Source of the DNA: Mercenaria mercenaria
Taxonomy: Eukaryota; Mollusca; Bivalvia; Venerida; Veneridae
Assembly (NCBI RefSeq): GCF_021730395.1
Contig: NC_069364.1
Location: forward strand, 85,455,972-85,519,971
Direction of reading: 5' to 3'
Length of the DNA stretch: 64,000 bases
Shown: positions 24,101 to 36,059 of the stretch, piece after piece
How positions within the stretch are numbered: the first letter of the stretch is position 1
Layout of the letters: each line of letters begins with the position of its first letter
Program-made: the position numbers and the translations under genes
The notes under the pieces: generated by a model
Database searches by the model: none
The model's input: only the letters and a program-made list of their open reading frames with translations
What the model was told of the DNA's origin: nothing

Positions 24101-27100
24101 ACAATAGAATATACTCGCGGCCACACGTTGAAAGGGGTGCAAGTGATTTGAAATCATTCTTATTCTTAATAAGAATACAAGGACATTTCAATATCCCCTT
24201 ACATGCACTACCCAAGGGATGTTATCGCGGCGGAACACAAGAACGCTGGCAGAACCAAATGGACCGCACAATACGTCCAAAATTAGACTCACATCAGCGA
24301 AACGGCGTTACTATAGGATTGTACTATGAAAACCTGATAAACTTCTTGTCTTTTTAAAAACAATCTGCTTCAAATAGTCAAGAGAAATTTCTTGTTACAA
24401 AAGATACAGCCATTTTTTATAAATGTATTGAAATATAAGTGGCGTATATGATTATTGCAGTTTAAAGTAAAACAAAATTTTAATAACATTAGTAAACGGC
24501 ACAGATTAATACATTAATCAGGTAAACGGGCCATGAGGTTACCGCACCGTCCCTAATGCGATTACTTATTACAGTTTATGTAGGTCATTCTGACAGTTGA
24601 AACTTTCATTACTGGCACAGTGCCGTCATTTTGAAACCTCGATTTCAGTGTAGAATTCTTTCATATGAGGAAGTGGTCTAAATTGCTTGTACCCAGATGT
24701 CCGCAGATGCCTATAACTATATCCTCAACAGGCCATTTGGGTCATTTTCGAACTTTCAGTGCAGAAATTGATCGTAACGGCTTACAAAAGGCCAGGGGTT
24801 CTACCAAGGTGCCCGCCTGTGCCTATAAGTACTCCATCATCGAAAGCTGGAAAGTATAATTGGCTGACAATTTACCTCGGTAGATCAATTGAGCTTCTGG
24901 AACCTCAGGTAAAGTTGATGACCGTCTCGCAATAGAATTTACTCGCGGCCACACGTTGAAAGGGGTGCAAGTGATTTGAAATCACTTATCTAAATAGTTT
25001 TACCAGTGATTTTTTTTTATTTCAGACACAGTATTTCGAACATAAGTGATGCAATCAGGAACCATAAACACAGGGATTCCTTCAGCGGGCTAGTGCGACA
25101 CCTGTTCTCACCAAGATCAACAGATCTTCCGCTGAAAAATGCTGGCTTTGCCAGGTAAAAGCTTGCGCCAAAGATATAAAACTGAGTTTAGGGATCAATC
25201 TGAGAATGATAATTTGTCATTGGTTTATTTCCAAAATGTGCTCAGAAACAGTCAATCAAATGCTGGATGTCAAATAGTTGACATTGAAAGAAAACAATGT
25301 AACATGTTTTATTGTTAGCGCCCGTTCTTACGACCTGCCTGTAAAGAACATTACACAAAACATCTGTGAAGCCGGAAATAGGCAGGATAACAGCATATAA
25401 AAGGGTTCAGAAAGTATACATGTATTAAGAATTGACGAGATTTTCACGGCGAGAAAGCTATCTTATTTACTAGATGTATGTTGTCTTTGGATTTATTGGT
25501 CCAGATGAATACAAGTTAAATAATTGATATAAGGGCAATTAAAAATTTAGCATAGCATCGTGAACAAGACTTGTCGTTCACTATTAAATAGATTTCACTG
25601 TTAATAATATAATTTATAGGCGACCCAGGAAATCAGCTCTTGACATATTTCCCAAAAAGACTCTGGTCCCTTTTTAAAAATTCAGATAAGCTTAATCTGA
25701 ACAGTTACATGCACTAGACATATTTTGTAACTCCACAGTCCCGTAACATTGACAGAAGAGCAGTAGCATCGTTCGTTCGCTGCTACAAGTATGAGACAAT
25801 ATGTACCTTTACCGAATGCAGGTAGCAGTTGTGCTACTGGCAGCACTCATTTGTATTTATTTTTTAGCGTGTCGGAGGCTGTTGTTCACTTGTTCCAAAA
25901 GAAGAGGCTTCAAGAAAACGAACTAACAACGCTGCAAGAAGCTGTCAGGTGAGACTTAAGAAAGACAAAACGCTAGTTCAAATGAAAGCCACATATTATG
26001 TAGATTATGATGACGTTCATACTTTAGAGTTCAGATTATGCTTTCGGCCACTTTTTGTGGGGGTGAGGGTGGGTCAGATAATAATGTAGGGATGTAATAT
26101 ATTTTAACAAGATAAAACTTCGAGGTGAATAGAAAATGCATCGGGCTAACAGGTTGTTCAGAATTATTCAAGAAGTCTTTAAAACAATCAATTATCTGTA
26201 GACTTTGTGTAATTACTTACAAAAATAGCAAATAAGACTAGTTCATAAACAGACGCTGCAAACTGGGAATTCAATTATTCAGCCACAGTAACCAAGCACA
26301 TACTTTATTCAATCAGGTTTTTCTCTGTTGAAATAGATGGATGTCGATATCGGCAAGATGCCTCTACACATAGATTCAGATTCGTACAGTTACAGTAATA
26401 CAGATTACATGACATTATTTCTCGTACTCGGAGATATTTTTTCATTTTTTCTTAGAACTTTCATCCTACAGACTGACAAGGTTTTTGTGTAACTATGCTA
26501 CACCAGGCTGTAATTGCTTCACGTCAGTAGCTGTTCTCAAAGCATACATTCTGCTTTATACTTCTCCAAGACTGAAGTATTAATCGAGACTTGTGAAATT
26601 TAAGAGGATAAAATTGGCATTTTGGCTTTCTTTAAACACATAACCATTCAATAAATGGTTCAAATATTATTTTATGACGTACATGAAAAACTGTTTTAGT
26701 GTCTTGTGTTTCATTTTTTTTTAAATGTCGGATATGGGTTTTAATGCCGCTTTTTTCAAACATAATTGTTCTGCTCAATAAACGTCTAAACAGAAATCAG
26801 AATTTGAGCATGAATTGTTTCAGACATCGTTTGTCAAATTGTCACGGAAAACAGTGCCTTACACAGTGTTGTCTTCCGCTCAAAAATGTACGAACTCCTT
26901 CTTTCTATCAGTACTGCTAGTGTATAAAAGAGTGATTGATGAATAAACAATTACATTAGAAAGAACCCTATATTAAAACGTTCTCCTTAGGTCATAATAA
27001 CCAAAGTACGATCAATTTCAGGCAGCACTGGCAATTTATCTGCTGCCAAGCGTTCTAAATCGTAAATAATAATACATAAAAGTTACTTCGCTATTTCTGA

Positions 27101-30100
27101 CTCCTAAATTTGCTTTTTTAGTAAAATAGATTTAACTACTTGTAAACCTTTTGATTTCAGGAACCTAACGACGACTGAAGCGGCTCCTTTGATCTACGAC
27201 TACTATAAGGTGAGAAGCAATTGTTCCTAATTACAAAGACACGGATTTAATGAAAAGTTCCTTATCGAAAGGAGAGTGGTTTCTACACAGCAACAGTTAA
27301 TTTGTTTGACAGAGAGAAATGACACTCGTTTTGTTTCTCCGTAAGAACCAAAACTAAGACGATCAATGGATTGGATTTCTTGTAGGAGATAAACAGTAAC
27401 TTTGTAGTAGCTAGAAGATACAAATTCCCACAGGCTGTATGTTTGAGGAAACATAATACCATTTAATAATACTGTATCGGTGGATGAATGGAAGAAATTT
27501 CTGTCAGTTTAATATAGTTTCTTGCTTGATGACACTGGCTGCTAACCTACCAGTATAAAATTAAAGAAACAACATTTGTATTTGTTTTGCATAGCACAGA
27601 TATAAATATACAATGGAATTATGCAACCCTCCGAAGAAAATGGGGTAAATTAATTGCAGGTTTGTCTGTTGGTCGGTCGGTAGAGCATTTTGTTTTCTGT
27701 CAGTTACTAAAGAATGCTTGGGCTTCGGGAGTCAAACTTTATAGTATGATTGCCTTTGGTCAGTAGATGCCAGTTATTGTTTTAAGCATTATTAGGTCAA
27801 AGGCCAAGGTTAATTCCAAAATTGCAAAAAGATCAAAGGTCAAGGTCACAGCATACAAAATTACATATACAGTTGCCGCGAACAAGCCATTGTGGTGGTA
27901 TATATATTTTACAAACAACTCTTTTTTCAATATTGTTATATTTTCAGGACAAGCTTGTAAAGAAAGGAATGTTTATATTGAGAGAAAAGATTAAGCATGA
28001 AACAGGTATATATTATTGTACAGTTTAATTTTTAATTTGTTATTGCAATTACCTGAGAAATTACCGGTAGGTCAGCGTTGCTTTATCAATTTTCAAAAGC
28101 ACAGAAAAGATAAAAAGTAATGTTCGTTGTTTGAAACATGAATTAAATGATTGGTCAAGACTTTCTCAACCAAAACTAGTATATTTCCCTGCTACTGCTA
28201 GTAGTGTCGTCTTTCAGCGGTTGCGCGAATAAAAGTATACACATTACCTGAAGAATCATTCATCCATGAAATATCTAAAAAAAAAAAAAGGTTAGCAGTT
28301 CCGTCGTTTTTGAATGCACTGCCCAAGAAGTGATAAAAAGATGAATTTCAAAATAACACAACAGGTCACAGAATAGAATGGTCATAATTTGATTTCTCTT
28401 TCAGGAAAGTCACTGTTAACAAAGTTGGGAGAAGAGTGGAACTATTTTTACCGAGAAATCTTGCCAATGTTGCAAGCACTCTTGTACCCCGTGAAAGTAT
28501 GAACACCATCTACATAGATTTAAACTTGATGCAACCAAGTTAAAGTCGCTCATGTGACATTTTGATGTCGTACACGTACAAAAGAATGAAACTGCTTTAG
28601 ATAGTGTGGCAAATTTCGTTTTAAAACTATGGGTGGGCTTAACTCTAATGATGACCCATCTGATCTTTCGAAAATAGTATATAATTAAGTTTTTCAGTGT
28701 CAATGTTGACAACACACAGGCATGGGTCTAACTATATATGTTCAAATGATTAGAAAGTTTATGATAAATGTTGTTGCAATAATTTTAACTTTCTTGCATA
28801 TATAATTCAAAGGAAATGATAAATGTCACAAATTCAAACTGAACTGAACAGTCGAGTGAAAGTTCATTACTGATCATCTTTGTAAATGATGTATAAGTGT
28901 GTTTTTTTATTTCCGAGTTACATTTGCAGGCGAAAACGTTTACAATAAGGGAGGTGACTTTACTGGAGTTTAGAAATGCTGTTCTCCTCAAGCTACCTAT
29001 AAAAGGTATAATTACTTATAAATTCAATCTGACTGACGATATATTATTTACTTTCTGTGTAAATCTTGTGTTTGTACACATACAGACAACCAACAACACA
29101 GACAGGCAGGTAGTCGCACAGTATTTTAATCAGGTTTCAATGCTAAGATCTAAAAGCATGATCTACAAAAATGGTAGAGAAATAAGAAGATCAAATAAAA
29201 TGAAATGTTCAGTTACATAACTTTGAATTTATTTTCAATATTCTTCAAATAGTATTAAATATCGAGCCAAGGTATGACTAGTCTCTCAAAGACCTAGACA
29301 AAAGATACAGCTTATGATGAGTTACATACAGTGCTACCTTTACCCCAACCGCTACATGGAAAAAAGTGAATAGGTAAAGAAGTCTATAAAGAACTTTGCA
29401 AAGATAGTTAGTATGGTTTGGCCATCCATACTTGTCTTTGTATACAATAATGTTAACGGTGGCAAAGACTTTTTAGCAATTACCAATGATTAAAGAATTT
29501 TTTCAGCAAACTTTTTTTCATTTCATAGGGAAGCTTTTGGGTAATTTTGTCCCGCTCACGATGAGTTTTTAACGAGATATTTTGTCCTTACCTAAAGCTT
29601 TATTCATGATTGTATTATCACTTAATATCGTTTGTGATTTACAGAAGCTTTGCAAGAATTCATACAATCAGAGCCAGTACCACCTGCTATACAACAGATG
29701 CTGTTAGTGCTGCACGGAGTTCACGAGTATCCATACACAGATAACTCTATAGAGTTAGAGAAACTAGTTGCCAGAGTGACTTCCCCTCATTTAGGAATAA
29801 TGGGATTGTATGCCGGCGGAAGTGAGCCAGAGATTAGAAGTAATTTTAAACCACCACCGAGACTTGCTATACCTGTGATACGTATGTATAAAAGACAATT
29901 TATCGCAAGCTTCTCTCATTTCTTAATATCTTCTAGTATCTCTTTTGCATCACTAATGTTTGCTTGTTTATTAACGAAAAAATACTTGCTACGATCAATT
30001 AAAACCACAAAAACATCATAACATCCGCGAAACGTAGTTTTCTTTTCCATAATCACTTCTAAATTTGCAGAGCCTACATATCTGTATCCTTTTCGCTGTA

Positions 30101-30375
30101 GTAGTCAGTGACCTGAGTTTGTCACATGATATGAATAAATACTTTAGTAATCTGTTATTTAAACGTTTTCTTGCACAGAGATCTCAGACGACACAACTGA
30201 ATCAGATGATGAAATAATGCCAGTAGACCAAAGATTAAAGACAGCAGGACTCTCTCCGCAGGCACACCACGTACATCACAAACGAAATTCCGGATTTCTG
30301 CACCACCCTCTGTTGGCAGCTGTAAAAGAACAAGACAGGAGCCAGATCAGGAGATACAGTATAGCTACTTCCTGA
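21066..30375 (+). CDS. PRR5L: Copy A: PRR5/PRR5-like (Protor) mTORC2 subunit, complete nine-exon gene
   Basis: Proteins of the PRR5/Protor family bind Rictor in mTOR complex 2 and belong to the HbrB family with yeast Bit61. Coding exons: 21066-21103, 25026-25154, 25868-25948, 27161-27209, 27948-28005, 28405-28496, 28930-29005, 29645-29881, 30179-30375. All introns are GT/AG and phases match throughout, giving 318 codons with no internal stop. The HbrB-like core covers about residues 55-235. Diagnostic blocks, matched to human PRR5 from memory, are AVVHLFQKKRL, KKGMFILREKI, WNYFYREILPMLQALLYPV and PPAIQQMLLVLHGVHEYP, followed by VARVTSPHLG. The tail is acidic (TTESDDEIMPVD) and ends with RRYSIATS, an RRxS site like RRHSVS of human PRR5. 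The protein is shorter than human PRR5 (about 388 aa) because the C-terminal tail is short. The start ATG is shared by copies C and M. PRR5 versus PRR5L orthology cannot be decided here, so the symbol is approximate. Confidence 0.9.
22988..23172 (+). repeat. Intronic repeat, first copy of unit R2
   Basis: Begins 'agaatacaaggacatttcaa' and runs through 'actatgaaaacctgataaac'. Almost identical to about 24168-24345 in the same orientation within intron 1 of copy A. Confidence 0.8.
23672..24147 (+). repeat. Intronic repeat, first copy of unit R1
   Basis: About 475 bp from 'cattaatcaggtaaacggg' to 'ggtgcaagtgatttgaaatc'. A near-identical second copy lies at about 24509-24987. No protein signature was recognised. 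Confidence 0.8.
24168..24345 (+). repeat. Intronic repeat, second copy of unit R2
   Basis: Direct repeat of 22988-23172 with only a few substitutions. It sits between the two R1 copies, so the order is R2-R1-R2-R1. Confidence 0.8.
24509..24987 (+). repeat. Intronic repeat, second copy of unit R1
   Basis: Direct repeat of 23672-24147, lacking a short internal stretch ('attgttcacatgaagtgatc' side). It ends about 40 bp before the acceptor of exon 2 of copy A. Confidence 0.8.
25026..25154 (+). CDS. PRR5L: Copy A coding exon 2 (serine- and basic-rich N-terminal region)
   Basis: The acceptor is TTTATTTCAG and the donor is AG|GTAAAA. It encodes about residues 13-55, starting RHSISNISDAIRNHKHRDS and ending LPLKNAGFA. 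It matches copy B exon 2 (37779-37910), which is one codon longer. This segment lies before the HbrB core and is the most diverged part between the copies. Confidence 0.85.
25868..25948 (+). CDS. PRR5L: Copy A coding exon 3 (start of HbrB core)
   Basis: Encodes SVSEAVVHLFQKKRL then QENELTTLQEAV, aligning with the human PRR5 block around VIAVFQRKGLPDQELFSLNEGV. It is 81 nt with phase 2 at both ends. The donor is AG|GTGAGA. It differs from copy B exon 3 at about 12 of 81 bases by my count. Confidence 0.9.
27161..27209 (+). CDS. PRR5L: Copy A coding exon 4
   Basis: This 49-nt exon encodes NLTTTEAAPLIYDYYK after a split arginine codon. The acceptor is TTGATTTCAG and the donor is AAG|GTGAGA. It differs from copy B exon 4 at one base of 49, far less than the neighbouring exons. 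Confidence 0.88.
27948..28005 (+). CDS. PRR5L: Copy A coding exon 5
   Basis: Encodes DKLVKKGMFILREKIKHET, the counterpart of human NQLLTKGMVILRDKI. It is 58 nt, entering in phase 0 and leaving in phase 1. The acceptor is TATTTTCAG and the donor is G|GTATAT. Confidence 0.92.
28405..28496 (+). CDS. PRR5L: Copy A coding exon 6
   Basis: Encodes GKSLLTKLGEEWNYFYREIL then PMLQALLYPVK. This is the clearest family signature (human: LAETWDFFFSDVLPMLQAIF). It is 92 nt. The acceptor is CTTTCAG and the donor is AAA|GTATGA. Confidence 0.93.
28930..29005 (+). CDS. PRR5L: Copy A coding exon 7
   Basis: Encodes AKTFTIREVTLLEFRNAVL then LKLPIK, aligning with human SVRQLALLHFRNAITLSVKL. It is 76 nt. The acceptor is CATTTGCAG and the donor is G|GTATAA. 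Confidence 0.92.
29645..29881 (+). CDS. PRR5L: Copy A coding exon 8
   Basis: The longest coding exon (237 nt). It carries PPAIQQMLLVLHGVHEYP and LEKLVARVTSPHLGIMGLY, the end of the HbrB core (human: PPAIVQMLLVLQGVHE and VQKVVSPYLGTYGL). Copy B has the same length with no indel. Confidence 0.93.
30179..30375 (+). CDS. PRR5L: Copy A last coding exon, stop TGA
   Basis: The acceptor is TTGCACAG. It encodes an acidic stretch (DDTTESDDEIMPVDQR), a histidine-rich stretch, and ends VKEQDRSQIRRYSIATS before TGA at 30373-30375. The final 17 or so codons are also the first unit of the tandem array that fills the start of the 3'UTR. The RRYS site could be an AGC-kinase target (inference from consensus). 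Confidence 0.88.
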
Positions 30376-30600
30376 CATATTGTCATCCTGTCACTGTCAT
30401 AAAACAAGACAGAAGCAAGATAAGGAGATACTGTATAGCTACTTCCTGACATATTGTCATCCTGTCAATGTCATAAAACAAGACAGAGGTCAGATCAAGA
30501 AGAAGTGTTTCCACCTCGTGAAAACAGGCTGCCAACTTGCCGCTGTTACAGAACAAGACAAAGGGTCAGACCAGGAGTTGCATTATAATTACCATCACCA
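30320..30600 (+). repeat. Tandem array of about 75 bp overlapping the copy A stop codon
   Basis: About four diverging units, marked by 'caagaca' at 30331, 30404, 30479 and near 30554. The first unit is the last coding segment of copy A, including its TGA, and later units lie in the 3'UTR. Copy B has the same structure with more units. Confidence 0.75.
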
Positions 30601-31255
30601 TCAGGTTTCCATCTTGATGCTGTATTAATGTAGCAGTGTTCATTGAGGCATTCATGAAGGATTCAGTGGAAATGCGTTACCGTTCCATTCCATTCAGCTA
30701 AATAACGCGATCTTCATATCGCCAGGGATTCTGCTCATTTTGTTTGTGTTGTTCAAAGTCTGTTGCTCTGGACGGGTTATAAATGACAACGAACAGGTCT
30801 TTTCGGGAAGAAAATATTCTTAACAGGGAGAGTTTTTTTTCTCTAAAGCTGTTGAAAACTTACAGAAAGTATAACAGACAGAATCTCTTGTGTGCAATGC
30901 ACAGCTTCTGGTTTCAATAACGGACAAGACGATGTAATTTATATCCAATGACGGCAGTCTATATATATACTGTAGGACAAACATAAAAGCCATGAGGGAA
31001 TGCTTTTATGGAACTTTGTTTAAACATAAATTATTTTACTTAGACTGCAACTTCATCAAAGATGCACAAAACTACAAAATCGTGCTATAGCTGGTCAATC
31101 TGATTGTTAATGTGTCATGGATTTGTTTGAAACTAGTAGTAGAACACGTGATGTTCACTTCTGTAGCTTTTAGCAGGATAAAAGACATAACAATACACTG
31201 ACGTATGAAGTTGTACAAACTATCACATAGCAATGTCTTCTCCAATTTGTGATTC

Positions 31256-31261
31256 AATAAA
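31256..31261 (+). terminator. Candidate poly(A) signal for copy A
   Basis: AATAAA about 0.9 kb after the copy A stop, near the end of the 3' region that can be matched with copy B (about 30660-31200 against 48960-49400). Transcript data are not available, so the real 3' end is unknown. Confidence 0.3.
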
Positions 31262-31299
31262 TTATCACTAAGAAAATTATTCATGGTTTTGTGTCAATA

Positions 31300-32190
31300 A
31301 TTAAATCAGTCAAACAAATGAAGTATGCGTGCGAGCTCCAATGCTTTTGTGTATTGCTTTTTACTTGCCTACAAAATATATTGATCTCATATTAATGGCT
31401 TTTCTTAACAAAGAATGTTCAAGTGTGTTAAAATGGAAGGGCAAAATAATCTAGTAATTTACAGGGTCAAACAAATAGAAATGTGCTTATAGAGGTTTGT
31501 AGATCTAGCATACTTTGGAAGAACTGAAGACTCCAGATATTAAAAGTTGTGAATTGTCTACCAACACATTTTGCAAAATACTTCATCTATATTAGACATT
31601 TATTTTCATATTACACTTGCTAGAGTACTTTCAAACAAATGTCATTGTATTAATGATTCAAAGCGGTGATGTATACATAAAGGATCGCTCTTATCATTCC
31701 GTAGCACAGGTCATATAATGTTATCAATGCGGCATACCATAATCAGAATTGTCAATAACTTGCCATGTATGAGACGAAATACTTATCATTTAGGAAAACA
31801 TAGTAGTTGAGCAGTTCGAAAAACGCTTATTTATTGATATGAGTGGCCAGATTGCTTATTAAAAATAGTAACATTTTATTTTTTGACAGAGTAATACTAT
31901 GTATTATTATTCAACAAATAAATATTAGACACGATATTCGATAAATTAAACAAATGATATTAAACAAATTAAGCTTATTCCAAACTAAACTGAACCAGAA
32001 CGAGAAAAATAGGGCCAGTACGAAAATAAAGGACCATTTCAGAATTCAAGCATTTTGACTGGTTCTAACGAGAGGGCCAATATCTAGAAATTACTCCCGT
32101 TTTAATTTTTTATTTCTAAAGACGCCATTTTCATGTAAAAATTATACAGTTACAATAGTGTCCACGTGTTGTACTAACATTTTCATGTAT
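31300..32190. other. Intergenic, copy A to copy B
   Basis: AT-rich, no gene or repeat recognised. Confidence 0.45.
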
Positions 32191-32194
32191 AACA

Positions 32195-32720
32195 TATCTG
32201 TGCTAAAGACGCAGACACGACAAGCGACAATGCGATATGACTTTAAGTAAATGGCGCTCCGCATTATGGAGTGTTGTTTCGCATTGCCGAACGTCGTATC
32301 GCATTGTCGTGTGTCGCAGTTAGCAAAACTTCAGAGCACCACATACGACAATGCGAAGTGACATCGAGATAATGCAATATGACATCGCAACAATATTCCG
32401 TCACATTGTCGTACGTCGTATCGCAATGTCAAGCGTCGTTTCGCATTGTGGTGTGTCGTATTGCATTGTCACGTTGCCATCGGGCTTTGTCGCCATGTCA
32501 CTTCGCATTGTCGTGTGTCGTATTGCATTGTCACGTTGCCATCTGGCTTTGTCGCCATGTCACTTCGCATTGTCGTGTGTCGTATTGCATTGTCACGTTG
32601 CCATCTGGCTTTGTCGCCATGTCACTTCGCATTGTCGTGTGTCGTATCGTATTGTCACGTTTCCATCTGGCTTTGTCGCCATGTCACTTCGCATTGTCGT
32701 GTGTCACCATCTTAGCGCGA
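32195..32720. repeat. Satellite-like block with four 62-bp units
   Basis: Units start at 32459, 32521, 32583 and 32645 ('ttgcattgtcacgttgccat', 'gtcgccatgtcacttcgcat'). The left part (32195-32370) holds the same motif 'gcgacaatgcga' in the opposite orientation, so the whole is a foldback with an expanded interior. Confidence 0.85.
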
Positions 32721-33054
32721 CGGACGACATTACAACTGGCACAAACAGGATTCCTTATGTAGGGGGATGTAGAAACCTCGATCGAATCCGCTTATACCGA
32801 GATACGAATCCAAGACATCTGGATTAGTAGCATGGCAATGTACCGCTTTGTACCGCTTTGCCTCAGCCACTCCAATGAAATCATCCTCAGCTTGAATATG
32901 ATATATAATATTAACATATCGAAATAAAATACAAAATAGTATAAGTTTTAGGACTTGGAATAGCCTCCATGGATATCTATTAACAGGGTTGCTCTCAAAA
33001 AGAACATACTTTAACAAAAATTGATATTTCTTTCATATTCTTCACGGATATTGA

Positions 33055-33089
33055 GATGGCATAGATTTGTGAAGATAGTTTCGTAATTT
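33055..33089 (+). promoter_or_regulatory. Conserved 5' block of copy B without its start exon
   Basis: Reads gatggcatag / atttgtgaagatagtttc, matching the 5' block of the other copies. The ATG exon that follows within 100 bp elsewhere is not present in the next 300 bp here. Confidence 0.45.
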
Positions 33090-34009
33090 AAAAACTTAAA
33101 AAAGATAATTGTGGCAATTTTCTATAATAACTTTTGCACTAAAAGTACTAGTGTCACAGGCTAAATTTGTGAAGTTGAATACATGTTTGTATTCACTTTA
33201 TGTACTGGAATTTTGAAATTATACAATCTGACCTATGTTCAAACCATCCACCCCAAACAAATTCTGAAACATTGGTCCATTCAGAAATATTTCTTTGAAT
33301 ATTTGAGCCTACATCCCTTTGAAGACCAGATTCTTTCAAGAGATTGGGCCTAAACAATATTGGTGACTCAACACTAGTGAAAACTTTCACAAACTTAATG
33401 TGTTTCTTCAAAAAAGTAGTCTGTAATTCCCTGCTTTATGTCATTTGATTGTTATATACATATACCCAATCATTTTTCAGAGCCTCAGTTACTTTAGCAG
33501 TGCTTTATTACCTTAATGCCGTGCAACGTTGTATTTGACAAGCACCGCTCCTACTTTGAGGTTGCTCTTCGGTGATATTAGTAAAGATGGAATGCAACTT
33601 GTTCGTAATGTCGATAGGCTAGAAATTGTCAATGATTGTATTTTTAAACCTACTTTAAATCTAATTATCACCCTGCATATCTAATCTAGCAAGAGTTAGA
33701 AAGACAGTTAGATAGACAGACAGGTACAAGGACAGACATACCGACATATACTTTTATGGTTTTATTTTCAAAATTGCTATTGTTCATTAGATTAATTTCT
33801 ATAAAGCTCGTAAAAACAAATATATAATGACTGTCTGTGAATCTTAACATATCTAAATATGACTACAATAAAACAGCCTAACATGCTTAAGCATTGATAA
33901 CATCCACAGTTTTACTGCAATTGAAACAAAGATATTCATTTGACTAGATACAATTCACCCAAGAAAGATATTTAACATGGCTAAAAACTCACATATTTGT
34001 ATGAATATC

Positions 34010-34151
34010 GTCTCTGTGAAGTTAGCAGAATAACTCCAGCAGAATAACTGCAGCAGAATAGCAGAATAACTTCAGCAGAATAGCTATTCTACTGGAGTTA
34101 TTCTGCTGGGATTATCCTGCTAGTCTGCTATACTGCTAACTTCACAGAGAC
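34010..34151. repeat. Foldback palindrome with AGCAGAATA repeats
   Basis: Ends GTCTCTGTGAAGTTAGCAG and complement. The arms hold repeated 'cagcagaataac' units, and the centre is at 'gaatagctattc' near 34080. Confidence 0.85.
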
Positions 34152-34543
34152 ATAAAGATCTTATATTTGCAGAAATATGTTTTTTTTAATATCTTATCGA
34201 CGAAGATAAAATATGTCAGCGAAGTTTAAAATTAGGTAAATAAGTTTAATTGCTTTTTACTGCATTTTGTAATTAACTCCCTTTAATGTGAAAGTACTTA
34301 ATATGCTCCGTATCGTTATTATTATATGCGTCCATTGTAAGTGTACTTTGGTTTTATCTGATGAATTAGTTAGTATTTATAAATATAAACATTCGTTTGG
34401 AAATGTGTACAAAATTTATCTAATACGTCGTGTATGCAAAGTAAAAGTAAACGTAGCTTTCTTTTTATCATACCGATACTTAAAAATATTGATTTGCAAT
34501 TTATCATAATTTATTAACGTTGCTGTCGGTTTCAAATATAAAT

Positions 34544-34778
34544 GAGCCGTGCCACGAGAAAACCAACATAGTGGGTATGCGACAAGCATGGATCCAGACC
34601 AGCCTGCGCATCCGCGCAGTCTGGTCAGGCTCCATGCTGTTCGCTTTTAAAGCCTATTGGAATTGGAGAAACTATTAGCGAACAGCATGGATCCTGACCA
34701 GACTGCGCGGATGCGCAGGCTGGTCTGGATCCATGCTGGTCGCATACCCACTTTGTTGGTTTTCCCGTGGCACGGCTC
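34544..34778. mobile_element. CACGGCTC foldback element, copy 4 (235 bp, intron 1 of copy B)
   Basis: Full-length copy with GAGCCGTGCC and GGCACGGCTC ends. Only a few mismatches between arms and relative to the other copies. Confidence 0.9.
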
Positions 34779-34865
34779 ATATATACATTTGTATAATCTA
34801 TTATGATGTCATATGAAGACTTGCCTTTAAAACAATATATATGTATTTTCCTGGTGATTGTAACA

Positions 34866-34980
34866 GTTTGATTATCTTAACGACTTGATTGTAGCGATTA
34901 TCTTAACGACTTGATTGTTGCGATTATCTTAACGACTTGATTGTAGCGATTATCTTAACGACTTGATTGTTGCGATTATC
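34866..34980 (+). repeat. 26-bp minisatellite with alternating units
   Basis: About four units of 'gattatcttaacgacttgat' + 'tgtagc' or 'tgttgc', the two endings alternating so the true period is 52 bp. Confidence 0.88.
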
Positions 34981-35273
34981 ATATACTCTCTTATTTCATT
35001 GTTTAATCAACCCGGATATTTTAGATATGAAACATTTACAAGTAGACATACGAAAGTAAAACCACAGGGATTTGCGAATTTGACCATGTAACTTTGGTGT
35101 TCATGTTGCTTCAAAACCCATAATTATGTTTCTTCACGCAGTAGTGTATGGAGCCAGTATTTGTGGCTAAAAGGGTGACTTAACTAAGATAAAGTGCATA
35201 CTTTGTCCATAACTTAATGCACGCATAATGAAGATTCTGACTAAGCTATTAATGTTTTATTATGAAATTGGCG

Positions 35274-35303
35274 GTGATGATGATGATGATGATGGTGATG
35301 ATT
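35274..35303 (+). repeat. (GAT)n microsatellite
   Basis: Short tract of GAT units with a GGT interruption. A second tract lies at about 36091-36108, at the start of the segment shared with copy C. Confidence 0.85.
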
Positions 35304-35750
35304 TTGAAGATGATTATAAAACTACTGATTATAACAACAAGAGCAACAACAATATTATATCTCTCTAATATATATTCCCTTTACAGTGACGTAGACACTT
35401 CTGTGCGTGTCAAGCACACAGATTGTTATTGGAAATAAAAAGGAAATCGGTCCAATAAAAAGGGAAATGAAATGTATCAGTGATGAAAGATCATAGTAGG
35501 GGTGTTCAAATTTGCTAACAGCAATGAGGGTTAGAAGGGGTGGGATGTCAGGTGGGAGACTCTTCAGTAGGACTATAGACCCAGGAATAAACTCATAAAA
35601 GTCAGTGGTGATAGGAAAGTAGATGATGATGGCGTGATTTTCTTTTTGGACGGATGAGATTGTCTTCTATGGGCATCGTATCTGGGTGATTTGAAATGTT
35701 ATACAGAAGAGAAAGTCTGGTCTAACACTAACACTATTATAATGAAATAA

Positions 35751-35753
<3 letters not shown>

Positions 35754-35814
<61 letters not shown>

Positions 35815-35826
35815 GTTGATTGATTT
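35754..35826 (+). repeat. (GATT)n microsatellite
   Basis: About eighteen GATT units with two GGTT interruptions near the end, in intron 1 of copy B. Confidence 0.95.
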
Positions 35827-36059
35827 CAGTATATAAGATACATGGTATGGTACAACACAAATTAAAACAAATTTCAAATATCACATATACAATGACTAGG
35901 AATTAAAACATATTGAAAGACAATTAAGAATCATTACTAACATAAAATACCAATAACTGTAGAAAAAAAAATGTACCAGGACATGTATTCATATACCCAG
36001 GATGACACAAAAAAGATGAATGTGAAACCCCTTATTTCCATTCTGGTCCTGAAAAATAA

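Noticed and set aside
32351-32827. Long overlapping frames rich in Ser, His, Cys and Val
   Set aside because: Translation of a 62-bp tandem repeat in three frames, not a protein.
34866-34980. CRISPR array
   Set aside because: Repeats are contiguous without unique spacers, in animal DNA.
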